Below are positions 44,118 to 53,313 of a stretch of DNA of 64,000 nucleotides, one piece after another. The translations under genes and the position numbers were made by a program. Source of the DNA: Planobispora longispora (GTDB taxonomy: Bacteria; Actinomycetota; Actinomycetes; Streptosporangiales; Streptosporangiaceae); NCBI RefSeq assembly GCF_016863135.1, contig NZ_BOOH01000044.1, forward strand, positions 62,001-126,000, in the 5' to 3' direction. The notes beneath the pieces were generated by a model that saw only the letters and a list, made by a program, of their open reading frames with translations, did no database searches and had not been told where the DNA came from. The first letter of the stretch is position 1. Each line of letters starts with the position of its first letter.

Positions 44118-46309
44118 TGCCGGTCGATCCTCTGCGCGCCGCCGATCCCGTGCGGATCGGCGGCCACCGCATCGTCGGCAGGCTGGGCGCGGGCGGGCAG
44201 GGCGTGGTCTACCTGGCCGAGTCGCCTTCGGGTGAGCGGGTCGCGGTCAAGCTGCTGCGCGCCGACGCCGTCGACTCCGCCGCAGCCGGATCCCGCGCGC
44301 TCGCGGAGCCGGCGAAGCGCGCGGAGCTCGCGGAGCTCGCGGAGCTCGACCGGGAGATCGAGCTGGCGCTGCGGGTGAAGGCCTTCTGCACGGCGCAGGT
44401 GCTGGAGCACGGCGAGTTCGGCGGCGCGCCGTACATCGTGAGCGAGTACGTCGACGGCCCCAGCCTCGCGCAAGTGATCTCCGAGCGCGGGGCCCTGCGC
44501 GGCACCGAACTGCGCAGGCTGGCGATCGGGACGCTCACCGCGCTGTCGGCGATCCACCAGGCGGGCGTGGTCCACCGGGACCTGAAGCCCGCCAACGTGC
44601 TGCTGGCCAGGGACGGGCCCCGCGTCATCGACTTCGGGATCGCCCGGGCGGCGGACTCCGAGGCGACCACCGAGCACCTCGTCGGCACTCCGCCCTACAT
44701 GGCGCCCGAGCAGTTCAACGGGGCGCCGGCCGGACCGGCCTCCGACATGTTCGCCTGGGCCGCCACGGTGACCTGCGCGGCGACCGGGACACCCCCGTTC
44801 GGCACGGGGCCGATGCCGGCGACCATCCACCGGATCCTGTCCGGCGAGCCGAAGCTGGGCGATCTGGAGGGAGAGCTGCGGGAGCTGGTCCTGCAGTGCC
44901 TGGCCAAGGATCCGGCGGCGCGGCCGAGCGCCACGACCGCGCTGCTGCGGCTGCTGGGCCATTCCGTGCCGCCGCCGCGCCTGCTGGCCGAGGGGCGCGC
45001 CCGGGCGGGAGGGCATGAGACCGGCGGGCCGGACGACGGCAGACCGGATCGCGCCGGACCGGATCGCGCCGGACCGGATCGCGCCGGGCCGGAGACCGGC
45101 GTGCGGGGGAACCCCTCCGGGCTCCAGGACACGCTTCCCGCGCCGGGCTCCGGCCCGCCGGCGCGGACCCGCCGCGCGGCCGTGGCGGGCCTCGCCGCGG
45201 TGGCTCTCGCGCTCTCCGCCGGGGTGGGGATCCATCTGGCGCGGACCTCGGGCGAACGGCCGGAGGGCGCGGGCAGCGGCACGGGCGACAGCGCGGCGGG
45301 TCGCGGTACGGCGGATGGCGGTACGGCGACCCCCCTCGCGCGGCGCAGGACCGGCGGGACCATGGCCCCCGAGTCGACCACGTCGGTGCGGATCCCGGGA
45401 ACGGGGATCACCTTGCGGGAGAACCCCGCGGATTCCTGGCGGGTCACCTCCTATGAGGACAACCGGAACGTCATGGCGTCGGGCCCCTCGTCCGTCAGGG
45501 CCGCCGACGGGGACGCCTTCGAGGAGTTCGAGGGCCGGCACGACCTCGTCGTGTCCCCGGGAGGCTCGTTCTTCGTGGCCAGCCCTCAGTTCAAGACCGA
45601 TTTCTTCGACTTCGACCAGGTCCGCGTCGTCGATCGGGCCACCGGGCGGCAGTCCGTCGTGCGGACCGTCGGGCGACCGGCGCAGAGCCGCTACCCGCGC
45701 TGGTCGCCCGACGGCTCCCGGGTGCTGCTGACCGTCTTCGAGTCGGTCGGGGCGGAGCAGCTGATCGGGCGGAGCACGGGCTTCACGATCGTGGACGCGG
45801 CGGAGCGCAGGGGGCGGTTCGTCGCCGTCGCCGACGACAACGACGGACCGCACGTATACGCCTGGGGCCCCGACGGGACCACCGTGATCCAGCAGGCTCC
45901 CGGCGGCGCGGTCCGGGTCAGGAACCTGGACGGCACACTCGTCCGCACGCTGTCCTCGGTCGGCACGATGACATGGGACGACGTCGCGGTCAGCCCGCTG
46001 GGCACGGTCGTCACCACAGTCTGTCCCGATAAATCAGGAAACATCTGCCTATGGGACTACGTCACCGGCGTGAAGAAGGCCACGGTGCCCATGCCCGGGG
46101 GAACGGCCTTCGCCGGCTGGCTGGGCGAGCGCAACCTGCTCGCGGTCAGGTCCGGGGGGAAGGAGAAGGAATCCGGGAAGAGGAAGGAATCCGGGGGGAA
46201 GGAGAAGGAAGTGGTCATGCTCGACCTCCGGGGCCGTGCCGTACGCGTCCTCGCCGAGGGCCCCGCAGCCGAGATGGACAAGATCGCCCTCGAGTACACC
46301 GCGCGGTGA
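44117..46309 (+). CDS. Transmembrane Ser/Thr protein kinase
   Basis: A 730-aa kinase with all catalytic residues: GAGGQG, Lys45 (VAVK), HRDLKPAN (153-160), DFG (172-174), and GTPPYMAPEQF. The N-lobe has an AELAELAEL insertion from 9-bp repeats (about 44322-44348). The linker carries DRAGP three times from 15-bp tandem repeats (about 45044-45090). A membrane helix at about 353-374 is followed by an extracytoplasmic beta-propeller-like domain homologous to that of the upstream pseudokinase (PRWSPDGSRVLLT, VSPLGTVVTTVCPDKSGNIC). A Lys/Glu-rich GKEKESGKRKESGGKEKE stretch interrupts the last blade. TGATG coupling implies the two proteins are made together. Confidence 0.92.
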   Translation: MPVDPLRAADPVRIGGHRIVGRLGAGGQGVVYLAESPSGERVAVKLLRADAVDSAAAGSRALAEPAKRAELAELAELDREIELALRVKAFCTAQVLEHGEFGGAPYIVSEYVDGPSLAQVISERGALRGTELRRLAIGTLTALSAIHQAGVVHRDLKPANVLLARDGPRVIDFGIARAADSEATTEHLVGTPPYMAPEQFNGAPAGPASDMFAWAATVTCAATGTPPFGTGPMPATIHRILSGEPKLGDLEGELRELVLQCLAKDPAARPSATTALLRLLGHSVPPPRLLAEGRARAGGHETGGPDDGRPDRAGPDRAGPDRAGPETGVRGNPSGLQDTLPAPGSGPPARTRRAAVAGLAAVALALSAGVGIHLARTSGERPEGAGSGTGDSAAGRGTADGGTATPLARRRTGGTMAPESTTSVRIPGTGITLRENPADSWRVTSYEDNRNVMASGPSSVRAADGDAFEEFEGRHDLVVSPGGSFFVASPQFKTDFFDFDQVRVVDRATGRQSVVRTVGRPAQSRYPRWSPDGSRVLLTVFESVGAEQLIGRSTGFTIVDAAERRGRFVAVADDNDGPHVYAWGPDGTTVIQQAPGGAVRVRNLDGTLVRTLSSVGTMTWDDVAVSPLGTVVTTVCPDKSGNICLWDYVTGVKKATVPMPGGTAFAGWLGERNLLAVRSGGKEKESGKRKESGGKEKEVVMLDLRGRAVRVLAEGPAAEMDKIALEYTAR

Positions 46310-46414
46310 CCTCCGCGATGACCGTGACGTCGTCCCGGGCGCACACGGGTCTCACGTGTTCCCGGCACCGGCACCGGCTCCGGCGGCGTCGCGGGTGCGG
46401 GAGCCGGGCCGCGA

Positions 46415-47641
46415 TCAGTGCTCCGGGTTGTTGGTCAGCGGGATCTCGATGCTGATCCGCCGCGCTTCGGACAGGTAGACCAGGACCACCTTGCGCAGGA
46501 GCTCGTCGAAGAGCCAGTAGGTGTTGCCCGCCCCCGGGAACCTCTCGAGCACGCCTTCGCGGACGGCGATGAAGGGCTCCCAGAACGTGTCGAGGATCCC
46601 GTCCCAGAACGGGTACCTGGAGATCTTCAGCCACTCGGCGATCTGGTCGCCGAGCAGGAAGCGCGTGAACGCGCCGAGCACGCGCTTGCTGAGGATGCCG
46701 GCGTCGATCGCGGCGCCGAGGTTGAGGAGGATGTCGGCCAGTTTGACGCCCTCGGGCGTCGGGGCCAGCACCGGGTCCAGGACCTGCCGGGCCTGGGAGT
46801 CGGCCTCCTCCCACGACGCGGGGATGTACTCGTCCTTGATGCCGAGCAGGTGCGCGGCCAGCTGCCAGGAGTGCAGGAAGGCCGCGGACTCTCCGGCGGG
46901 GATCGGCACCTTCCACGCGGTCAGGTTCTTCATGACGGTCGTGGGCAGGCTGTGCCAGGTGACCATCATGTCCGCCTGGCTGATCGGGATCTCCTCGTCG
47001 GCGGACTTCTGCCAGTACGGGGACTTCGGCAGCAGGTGGCGCACGGCCGCGTGCACCAGCCGGGTCTTGACGCACGTCACGATCATTTCGCCGTCGGCGT
47101 CGTAGGCCTTCCGGGACCCGATGTCGTACCCGAGTTTGGCGGTCTTGGAGATGCGGTCCTTCATGTCCGCACCGCCCTGGGAGTAGTAGACCGCGCGCGC
47201 CTCCTTGGGGATGACCGTGCTCATCATGCCGCTGGCGAAGCCGTACAGCACGCCGAGGTAGAGTCCCCGCTTGTCGTTGAACGCGACCGCGGTGGCGAGC
47301 TTCCCCCGGTCGGCCCACGGCGGCAGCCGGCGGGCCCGCTCCATGAAGTCCCGCAGGTCCGCCGGGAGCCCGTCGGGCAGCGGCTGGCCGTTCTTGGTCC
47401 AGGTGCGCAACAGCGCGTTGACCCTGGGCACGTCCCCCCGGTCGATCAGCGAGGCGACCAGCGGGTCTGCCTCCTCGTCCCACACCCACCGGGGATCGAG
47501 GCCGGCCCCCGCGCCGGCCACCGAGCCGCTCGGCGACCACGTCCACACGCGCGCCTGCGCGGGCGCCGCGATGCCCAGCGCGCCCAGGGTGCCCAGGGCC
47601 CCGCCCGCCTTCAGCATGTCGCGCCTGCTGAGTTCGCCCAT
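46415..47641 (-). CDS. lcp: Latex-clearing-protein-like haem oxygenase, Tat-exported
   Basis: A 408-aa DUF2236/MpaB-type oxygenase. The Tat signal is SRRDMLKAGGALGTLGALGI ending APAQA. Blocks matching rubber oxygenase Lcp are FNDKRGLYLGVLYGFASGMM, VTCVKTRLVHAAVRHLLPKS (with the candidate haem-ligand His), and MMVTWHSLPTTVMKNLTAWK, LAAHLLGIKDEYIPASW. Lcp cleaves poly(cis-1,4-isoprene) outside the cell. Start ATG 47641 puts the Tat motif at the N-terminus. Divergent from a TetR regulator, as known for Lcp in Gordonia. Activity on rubber is inferred, not shown. Confidence 0.82.
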   Translation of the reverse strand: MGELSRRDMLKAGGALGTLGALGIAAPAQARVWTWSPSGSVAGAGAGLDPRWVWDEEADPLVASLIDRGDVPRVNALLRTWTKNGQPLPDGLPADLRDFMERARRLPPWADRGKLATAVAFNDKRGLYLGVLYGFASGMMSTVIPKEARAVYYSQGGADMKDRISKTAKLGYDIGSRKAYDADGEMIVTCVKTRLVHAAVRHLLPKSPYWQKSADEEIPISQADMMVTWHSLPTTVMKNLTAWKVPIPAGESAAFLHSWQLAAHLLGIKDEYIPASWEEADSQARQVLDPVLAPTPEGVKLADILLNLGAAIDAGILSKRVLGAFTRFLLGDQIAEWLKISRYPFWDGILDTFWEPFIAVREGVLERFPGAGNTYWLFDELLRKVVLVYLSEARRISIEIPLTNNPEH

Positions 47642-47799
47642 GCCTTCGTCCCTTCTCCTCGTGAGGTCGAGAGCAGTGCTGGTACGGTGAAACAAATAAC
47701 GAATCTGCGTATCATCAATACAGCACACCGTGTCGGGCATCACAAGACCGCGACAGCGACTGTTGGCGATTGAGGCAGAATCAAGAACAGGAGGTGATC

Positions 47800-48480
47800 G
47801 TGGAAGCTGCGCTGTCCGCGCTCATGGGCCCGCCGGACTCGGAGTCGCTGCTGGAGCGCGCGTACACCGATGCCGTCGAACGGGTCGACGACACCGACGG
47901 CACCCGCGCCCGCATCCTCGACGCGGCCTATGAGCAGTTCTGCCGCATGGGCATCCGGCGATCCACCATGGAGGACGTGGCCCGCCGGTCCGGGGTCTCG
48001 CGGATCACGGTCTACCGGCGGTTCGCCACGAAGGACGCGCTGGTCGAACACGTGGTGCGCCGAGAGTTCCGCAGATATTTCGACCGGTTCCTCATCGACA
48101 TCGAGCAGGCCCGCACCGCCGCCGACCGGGTGGTCCTGGGCTTCGTGAGCTCGCTGCGCGCCATCCGGCGCAACCCGCTGATCGGCGGCCTGATCGCCGC
48201 GGAACCGGACCTGATCGTGCCTTCCATGATCAACGATGAGGGCCGGACCCTCGCCACCGTACGGCAGTTCGTCGCGGGCCAGCTCCGCCACGAGCAGCGC
48301 GCGGGCACCGTCTCCGGCGACCTGGACACCGACCTCGTGGCCGAGCTGATGGTCCGGATCTCCGCCTCCTTCCTGGCGATCCCCAGCCACATCGTCGACC
48401 TCGACGACGACGAGCAACTGGCCGCGGTGGCCCGGCGGTTCCTCGTGCCCATGCTGGAACCGGCCGGCCCTCCGGATTGA
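47800..48480 (+). CDS. TetR family regulator (candidate regulator of lcp)
   Basis: A 226-aa TetR-type repressor. The helix-turn-helix is ARILDAAYEQFCRMGIRRST followed by VARRSGVSRITVYRRFATKD. The start GTG 47800 has a near-perfect AGGAGGTGATC directly upstream, which decides it against ATG 47770. Divergent from the latex-clearing-type oxygenase with a 158-bp gap containing only weak symmetry (GTAT-N5-ATAC at 47709-47721). It probably represses the oxygenase gene. Confidence 0.88.
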   Translation: MEAALSALMGPPDSESLLERAYTDAVERVDDTDGTRARILDAAYEQFCRMGIRRSTMEDVARRSGVSRITVYRRFATKDALVEHVVRREFRRYFDRFLIDIEQARTAADRVVLGFVSSLRAIRRNPLIGGLIAAEPDLIVPSMINDEGRTLATVRQFVAGQLRHEQRAGTVSGDLDTDLVAELMVRISASFLAIPSHIVDLDDDEQLAAVARRFLVPMLEPAGPPD

Positions 48481-48511
48481 GCACCGGCAGGAGCGGACCG
48501 GCCCCCGCCGA

Positions 48512-49366
48512 TCACCCGGAGGCGGCGGGCAGCCGTTCGCAGGCGTCGAGCAGGCGCCGCCGCTGCAGCCGCGCGCGCTCGGCGAAACCGCGCTGCTCGG
48601 CGGCGTACTCGGCCCGCCCCTCGGGTGTCTCGATCCGGATCGGCCGGTAGCCGAGCGGGCTCAGGTCGTACGGGCTGGCCCGCATGTCCACGGCGCGGAT
48701 GTCGCGGGCCAGCGCGAAGCAGTCGGCGACCAGCTCGCCGCTGACCAGCGGCGACAACTTGTACGCCCACTTGTACAGGTCCATGTTGGCGTGCAGGCAG
48801 CCCGGCTGCTCCAGCTCCCGCTGCCGCTCCCGCGTCGGCTGCAGCACGTTGAGCGGGCGCGCCTCGGGGGTGAAGAAGCGGAAGGCGTCGAAGTGGCTGC
48901 ACCGCACGCCGCGCTCCTCCACGACCCGGGCGATCTCCTCGCCGCCGAGCCGCAGCGGCCAGGCGCCGTGCCGTACCTCGGCGGCCCGGTAGACCATCGC
49001 CCACTCGTGGAGGCCGAAGCAGCCGAAGTGGGCCGGACGCGCCGCGGTGGCGGACAGCAGGCGGGCGATCCACTCGACGGTGGCCCCGCGCCGGTCCAGC
49101 AGCGCCGCGGTGTCGAGCGTGGCCCCCTCGGGGGTGTCGACGTAGCCGCGGCCGAAGTCGCGCGCCCCCGCCAGCACCACCCCGGCGCCCGGGTGCCACT
49201 GCCGGAGCCGCGCCGGGCGGTGCCCGTAGTAGCTGAACAAGAAGTCCTCGACGGGATGGGTCTCGCCGCGCAGCCTGCGCTCCAGGTGCGGCGCCGTCCA
49301 CGCCTCGACTCGTCGGCGGTGGGCCTCCGCCCGCGCCCGCCACACCTCCGGCTCCAGAACTTCCAC
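48512..49366 (-). CDS. Conserved actinomycete protein (annotated as 3-methyladenine DNA glycosylase family)
   Basis: A 284-aa protein starting VEVLEPEVWRARAEAHRRRV with HPVEDFLFSYYGHRPARLRQ, HFGCFGLHEWAMVYRA, CSHFDAFRFF and CLHANMDLYKWAYKLSP. As I recall, relatives in actinomycetes carry a 3-methyladenine DNA glycosylase label; I see no helix-hairpin-helix glycosylase motif, so the activity is doubtful. Its many His/Cys/Asp residues suggest a metal site. GTG 49366 is the best start for the conserved N-terminus; no clear ribosome-binding site. Confidence 0.7.
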   Translation of the reverse strand: MEVLEPEVWRARAEAHRRRVEAWTAPHLERRLRGETHPVEDFLFSYYGHRPARLRQWHPGAGVVLAGARDFGRGYVDTPEGATLDTAALLDRRGATVEWIARLLSATAARPAHFGCFGLHEWAMVYRAAEVRHGAWPLRLGGEEIARVVEERGVRCSHFDAFRFFTPEARPLNVLQPTRERQRELEQPGCLHANMDLYKWAYKLSPLVSGELVADCFALARDIRAVDMRASPYDLSPLGYRPIRIETPEGRAEYAAEQRGFAERARLQRRRLLDACERLPAASG

Positions 49367-49568
49367 CGCTGCATGGTAGGGGCGCGCCGGCGATGTCCGG
49401 AAAACGGCCCGCACGCCGGCGGGCGCCCGGCCCGCCGATGACCTTGACACGCGAACGGAACGACTCTAGCTTCGCTTCAAACAGACGATATTCGTCCAAA
49501 AAGCGTGGCCTCCGCCCGGCAGCCGGCCCGGCGCCGAGCGCTCCATCCCAGATCGGAGGCTGACAGCC

Positions 49569-50645
49569 ATGAGAGTCCGAGCCGCGATCCTGCGCGACCC
49601 CGGCAAGCCCTTCACCGTCGAGGACGTCTCGCTCAGCGACCCCGGGCCCGGTGAGGCGCTCGTCCGCGTGGTCGGCGTGGGCATGTGCCACACGGACGTG
49701 CTCTTCCGGATGTTCCCGGAGCTGCCGATGCCGATGATCTTCGGGCACGAGGGGTCGGGCGTCGTCGAGGCGGTCGGTCCCGGCGTGACCCGCGTCGCGC
49801 CCGGCGACCACGTCGTGATGAGCTTCGACTCCTGCGGCTGGTGCCGCCAGTGTCAGGCCGGCGCCCCCTCCTACTGCGACGAGTTCCTGATGCGCAACGC
49901 CTCGGGCCTGCGGACGGACGGGACGAGCGGCGCCACCGACCCGACCGGAGCGCCGGTCGCGGCCCGCTGGTTCGGCCAGTCCGCGTTCGCCACCCACGCC
50001 GTCGCCACCGAGCGCAACCTGGTCCGCGTCGATCCGTCGCTGCCGCTGGAGCTGCTCGGCCCGCTGGGGTGCGGCCTGCAGACCGGGGCGGGCTCGGTGC
50101 TGAACGTCCTGAACGTGCGCCCCGCCTCCTCCATCGCGGTGTTCGGCGCCGGCGCGGTCGGCCTCGCCGCGGTCATGGCGGCCAAGGTCGCGGGCGCCGG
50201 GGAGATCGTCGCGGTCGACCTGCACCCCGGCCGGCGCGAGCTGGCCCTGGAGCTCGGCGCCACCCGGGCGGTCGACGGCGCGGATCCCGAGCTGGCCGCC
50301 GCCGTCGGCCAGGTGGACTGCTCCTTCGACACCACCGGCGTGCCCTCCGTGGTGACCACGGCCGTCGGCGTGGTGCGCCCGCTCGGGACGTGCGGCCTGG
50401 TCGGCGCGGGCGGCGGCGAGATCACGCTGCAGCCGGAGTCGTTCGCCGGGCGCAGCATCCGCTACATCTTCGAGGGGGACGCCGTGCCCCAGCAGTTCAT
50501 CCCGGAGCTGATCCGGCTGTGGCAGCAGGGCCGCTTCCCCTTCGACCGGCTCATCCGCACCTACTCGCTGGACGAGATCAACGAGGCCGAACGCGACTCC
50601 GCGAACGGAACGACGATCAAGCCGGTCCTGCTGCCGGGCCCATGA
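49569..50645 (+). CDS. Zinc-dependent alcohol dehydrogenase (MDR, aryl-alcohol type)
   Basis: A 358-aa class III-like NAD(P)-dependent alcohol dehydrogenase: catalytic zinc ligands in GMCHTDV and FGHEGSGVV, structural zinc cluster CGWCRQCQAGAPSYC, and the NAD-binding FGAGAVGLAAVMAAK. It oxidises or reduces primary (often aryl or allyl) alcohols/aldehydes. ATG 49569 follows GGAGG by 9 nt. Its neighbour on the left is unrelated; a role in processing the aldehyde products of the nearby oxygenase is possible but speculative. Confidence 0.92.
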   Translation: MRVRAAILRDPGKPFTVEDVSLSDPGPGEALVRVVGVGMCHTDVLFRMFPELPMPMIFGHEGSGVVEAVGPGVTRVAPGDHVVMSFDSCGWCRQCQAGAPSYCDEFLMRNASGLRTDGTSGATDPTGAPVAARWFGQSAFATHAVATERNLVRVDPSLPLELLGPLGCGLQTGAGSVLNVLNVRPASSIAVFGAGAVGLAAVMAAKVAGAGEIVAVDLHPGRRELALELGATRAVDGADPELAAAVGQVDCSFDTTGVPSVVTTAVGVVRPLGTCGLVGAGGGEITLQPESFAGRSIRYIFEGDAVPQQFIPELIRLWQQGRFPFDRLIRTYSLDEINEAERDSANGTTIKPVLLPGP

Positions 50646-50713
50646 CTCACGAGGGCGGCGGGCCGCGGGACGGCGGGCTGTAGGACGGCGGACAGTAGGA
50701 CAGCGGGCCGCAC

Positions 50714-51340
50714 TCACAAGGACAGCAGACCGTCCCGGCCCTGAGCGCGGTAGCCGACCGCCGACAGCACGAAGTCCACGGTCTGCTCGACGTACTCGTC
50801 CCGCCGCCCGAGCAGGGCCCGTCTCTGGCTGGCCGGAGTCGACAGGACGTGGTTGCTCAGGATGCCGCTCACGGAGTCCAGGACGAGCGCGGGGGACGTC
50901 CCCTCCGGCAGTTCGCCGCGCTCGACGGCGCGGAGCACGATGGCGCGCCCGAGCCTGATGCGCTCGCGCTGGAGCCGCTCCAGCGCCTGCCCGAACAGGT
51001 CGGGATAGATCATGGCCTCCAGCTGGGCGCGGAGGTACACCAGGCCCACCGGGTCGAAGTAGCTGTCGAAGATGGCGGTGGCCAGCCGGATCAGCTCCTC
51101 CCGCAGCGGCCCCGGCCCTCCCCCGGACGGCCGCGGCGGGATCCACGCCGCCAGGGCGTCGACGATCAGCCTCTCCTTGCTGCCCCACCTGCTGTAGAGG
51201 CCCGCCTTGCCGACCCGGGCGCGGCGGGCCACGGCGTCGAGACTGAAGCCCGCCCAGCCGGCCTCGCCGTACAGGGTGAGCGCCGCCTCGTACACCCGTG
51301 CCTCGAGGTTCGGATCCGGCGGGCGGCCTCGTCCAGTCAT
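50714..51340 (-). CDS. TetR family transcriptional regulator
   Basis: A 208-aa TetR-type regulator (TGRGRPPDPNLEARVYEAAL, SLDAVARRARVGKAGLYSRW, GSKERLIVDAL) with a TetR_C domain. ATG 51340. Convergent with the alcohol dehydrogenase across a 69-bp repetitive gap (GGACGGCGGGCTGTAGGACGG) and divergent from the epimerase at 51461, its likely target. Confidence 0.9.
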   Translation of the reverse strand: MTGRGRPPDPNLEARVYEAALTLYGEAGWAGFSLDAVARRARVGKAGLYSRWGSKERLIVDALAAWIPPRPSGGGPGPLREELIRLATAIFDSYFDPVGLVYLRAQLEAMIYPDLFGQALERLQRERIRLGRAIVLRAVERGELPEGTSPALVLDSVSGILSNHVLSTPASQRRALLGRRDEYVEQTVDFVLSAVGYRAQGRDGLLSL

Positions 51341-51460
51341 GGGCCCAAGTTTGCCAGAGCGGACCTCGCGAACCCGCGATCCGTCCCAGCTCGTCCCGGT
51401 TCCTCCCGCACGGCCCATCCCCCCGTCCGCCTTCCAGCGGCGTTGGGGATACTCGGCACC

Positions 51461-52345
51461 ATGAAGATTGTTCTGGCCGGCGGCACCGGAGCGCTCGGCC
51501 GCAGCCTCTGCGCCGACCTGGCCGCCCGGGGCCACGAGCCCGTCGTGCTCACCCGGCGGCCCACCGCCGCCGGCCCCTACCGGCAGATCGGCTGGGACGG
51601 CGACCTGGCCGGTGAGCTGGCCGGGGCCGTCCTCATCAACCTGGCGGGCGAGATCGTCGACCGGCCGCCCACCCCGGCCAACATCGACCTCCTCACCCGC
51701 TCCCGGGTCGGGCCCACCCGCGCTCTGGCCGAGGCCGCCGAAAACGGCGCGCCCGCCCTGTGGATCCAGCTCAGCACCCTGGCCGTCTACGGCGAGGGCG
51801 GCGAGGCCGTCCTCACCGAGACCTCCCCGCCCGCCGACGGCCCGCCCCAGATGGCCGGCGTGGCCCGCGCCTGGGAGGCCGCCGCCGCGGGCGCGCCCTG
51901 CGGCCGGCAGGTGATCCTGCGCACCGCCGTCGTCTTCGACCGCGACACCCCCGCGCTGAACCGGCTGACCGGCCTGGTCCGCTGGGGCCTGGGCGGACGG
52001 GTGGGCAGCGGCCGCCAGTGGGTGAGCTGGCTGCACATCGACGACTTCCTCGCCGTCGTCCGCCTCGTCATCGACGATCCCGCCTGGAGCGGGGTGCTCC
52101 ACGTCACCAGCCCCGCGCCGGTGCGCAACGCCGAGCTGATGCGCGCCTTCCGCCAGGTCCTGCGCCGCCCGCCCGCGCCGCCGACACCGGCGTTCCTGGT
52201 ACGGCTGGGCGCCCGCGTCCTGCGCACGGACCCGGCCCTCGCGCTCACCGGGCGCCGCTGCCTCCCGGCCCGGCTCACCGAGGCCGGATTCGAGTTCCGC
52301 CACCCGGAGCTGACCGGCGCCCTCACCCACCTGCTCCGGGGCTGA
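51461..52345 (+). CDS. NAD-dependent epimerase/SDR, DUF1731 type
   Basis: A 294-aa extended SDR-like protein (TIGR01777/YfcH group): N-terminal GGTGALGRSLCADLAARGHE, NLAGEIVDRPPT, QLSTLAVYGEG, WLHIDDFLAVVRLVID, and a C-terminal DUF1731 segment (LTEAGFEFRHPELTGALTHL). Start ATG 51461. Members are often linked to cell-division or nucleotide-sugar work but their reaction is unknown. Divergent from the TetR gene. Confidence 0.9.
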   Translation: MKIVLAGGTGALGRSLCADLAARGHEPVVLTRRPTAAGPYRQIGWDGDLAGELAGAVLINLAGEIVDRPPTPANIDLLTRSRVGPTRALAEAAENGAPALWIQLSTLAVYGEGGEAVLTETSPPADGPPQMAGVARAWEAAAAGAPCGRQVILRTAVVFDRDTPALNRLTGLVRWGLGGRVGSGRQWVSWLHIDDFLAVVRLVIDDPAWSGVLHVTSPAPVRNAELMRAFRQVLRRPPAPPTPAFLVRLGARVLRTDPALALTGRRCLPARLTEAGFEFRHPELTGALTHLLRG

Positions 52346-52419
52346 CGTCCGCCACCGGGAGCTGCGCCGGCGTCGGTGGAATAAGCGGTACGGAATCGGG
52401 GGTCGCCTAGGGTGAGAGC

Positions 52420-53259
52420 GTGCCGGGCTGCGAGATGCTTGAAGGGTGGGGGAACACCCGCCTTCATATCGCGCTGCCCCAAGTCCGTGACTCGTCCGAC
52501 CAGGCGCGACGGTGTCTGGATTTTCGGCGTCGCCCCAGGGTCGACACGGACGCATGTTCTCTGGCCGAGTGGAAGCCGCCCCCCTTTCCGGAGAAGTCGT
52601 CGTTCTTTTTCCGTCCCATCGGCGAGGGCGAGATCGAAGCCGCCGTACTGCTCGCCGCGATATGGCTCGCGATCGACCGACGGCGGAACAGCCTTCCCCG
52701 GCGATGCGGACGCCTGCGGCGTCACGGGCGGAAGACGACGGGTCCCGCCCTGCGGATGGAGGCCCCGCTTCCGGAAACCCCACTGTGTGATCGCTGCATC
52801 GGGAGCAAGGATCTCGAAGCCTCCCTCACCTGCTTCCGACGCCGTCACGATCTCCGTCCGCGCCGGATCGGATCGCTGACCACGCGGCGGGATCTCATAC
52901 GCGAACCGGAGCCGGTCTCCCCGTTCGACGCCGCCGGCACGGCGGACGATCGTTTCGAGATCGGGCTTCCCCCGGTCCCGTCCGCTGTCGAGCTCCCCTG
53001 CGGGACACCGCGGCTCCGGATCGTCCGAGAGGTTCACCCCGATCATCAGGAGATGCTCGTCCGGCTCCTGAACCGCGTCCTGCGGATCATTCGGCTCATG
53101 CTGCGGCTCGTGGCCACGCGTCTGAAGCGGCTCACGCACGTACCGGCATTCGGACTGGCGGTGATGGCCGCGATGCTGCGGTACGGCCACCGCCACGACT
53201 CTGACGAGGACTTCCGCCTTCCGCTTCGCCGTGCTTCGTCCCGGCGGGGAGGGCGCTGA
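52420..53259 (+). CDS. Unrecognised ORF of doubtful coding status
   Basis: A 279-aa frame (GTG 52420 after a purine-rich AGGGTGAGAGC) that I cannot place in a family. It begins MPGCEMLEGWGNTRLHIALP, has a hydrophobic helix (IEAAVLLAAIWLAI), Cys-rich bits (LCDRCIGSK) and an Arg-rich hydrophobic end (LLNRVLRIIRLMLRLVATRL). Third-position GC is only moderately biased, and a long open frame also runs on the opposite strand, so the region may be an acquired gene, a pseudogene, or non-coding. Without it, about 970 bp between the epimerase and 53314 would have no gene. Confidence 0.35.
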   Translation: MPGCEMLEGWGNTRLHIALPQVRDSSDQARRCLDFRRRPRVDTDACSLAEWKPPPFPEKSSFFFRPIGEGEIEAAVLLAAIWLAIDRRRNSLPRRCGRLRRHGRKTTGPALRMEAPLPETPLCDRCIGSKDLEASLTCFRRRHDLRPRRIGSLTTRRDLIREPEPVSPFDAAGTADDRFEIGLPPVPSAVELPCGTPRLRIVREVHPDHQEMLVRLLNRVLRIIRLMLRLVATRLKRLTHVPAFGLAVMAAMLRYGHRHDSDEDFRLPLRRASSRRGGR

Positions 53260-53313
53260 CCGGTTGACCGGGCGTACTCCCCGCTTCCTGCGGAAGACTG
53301 GGAGTGAGTCCGG

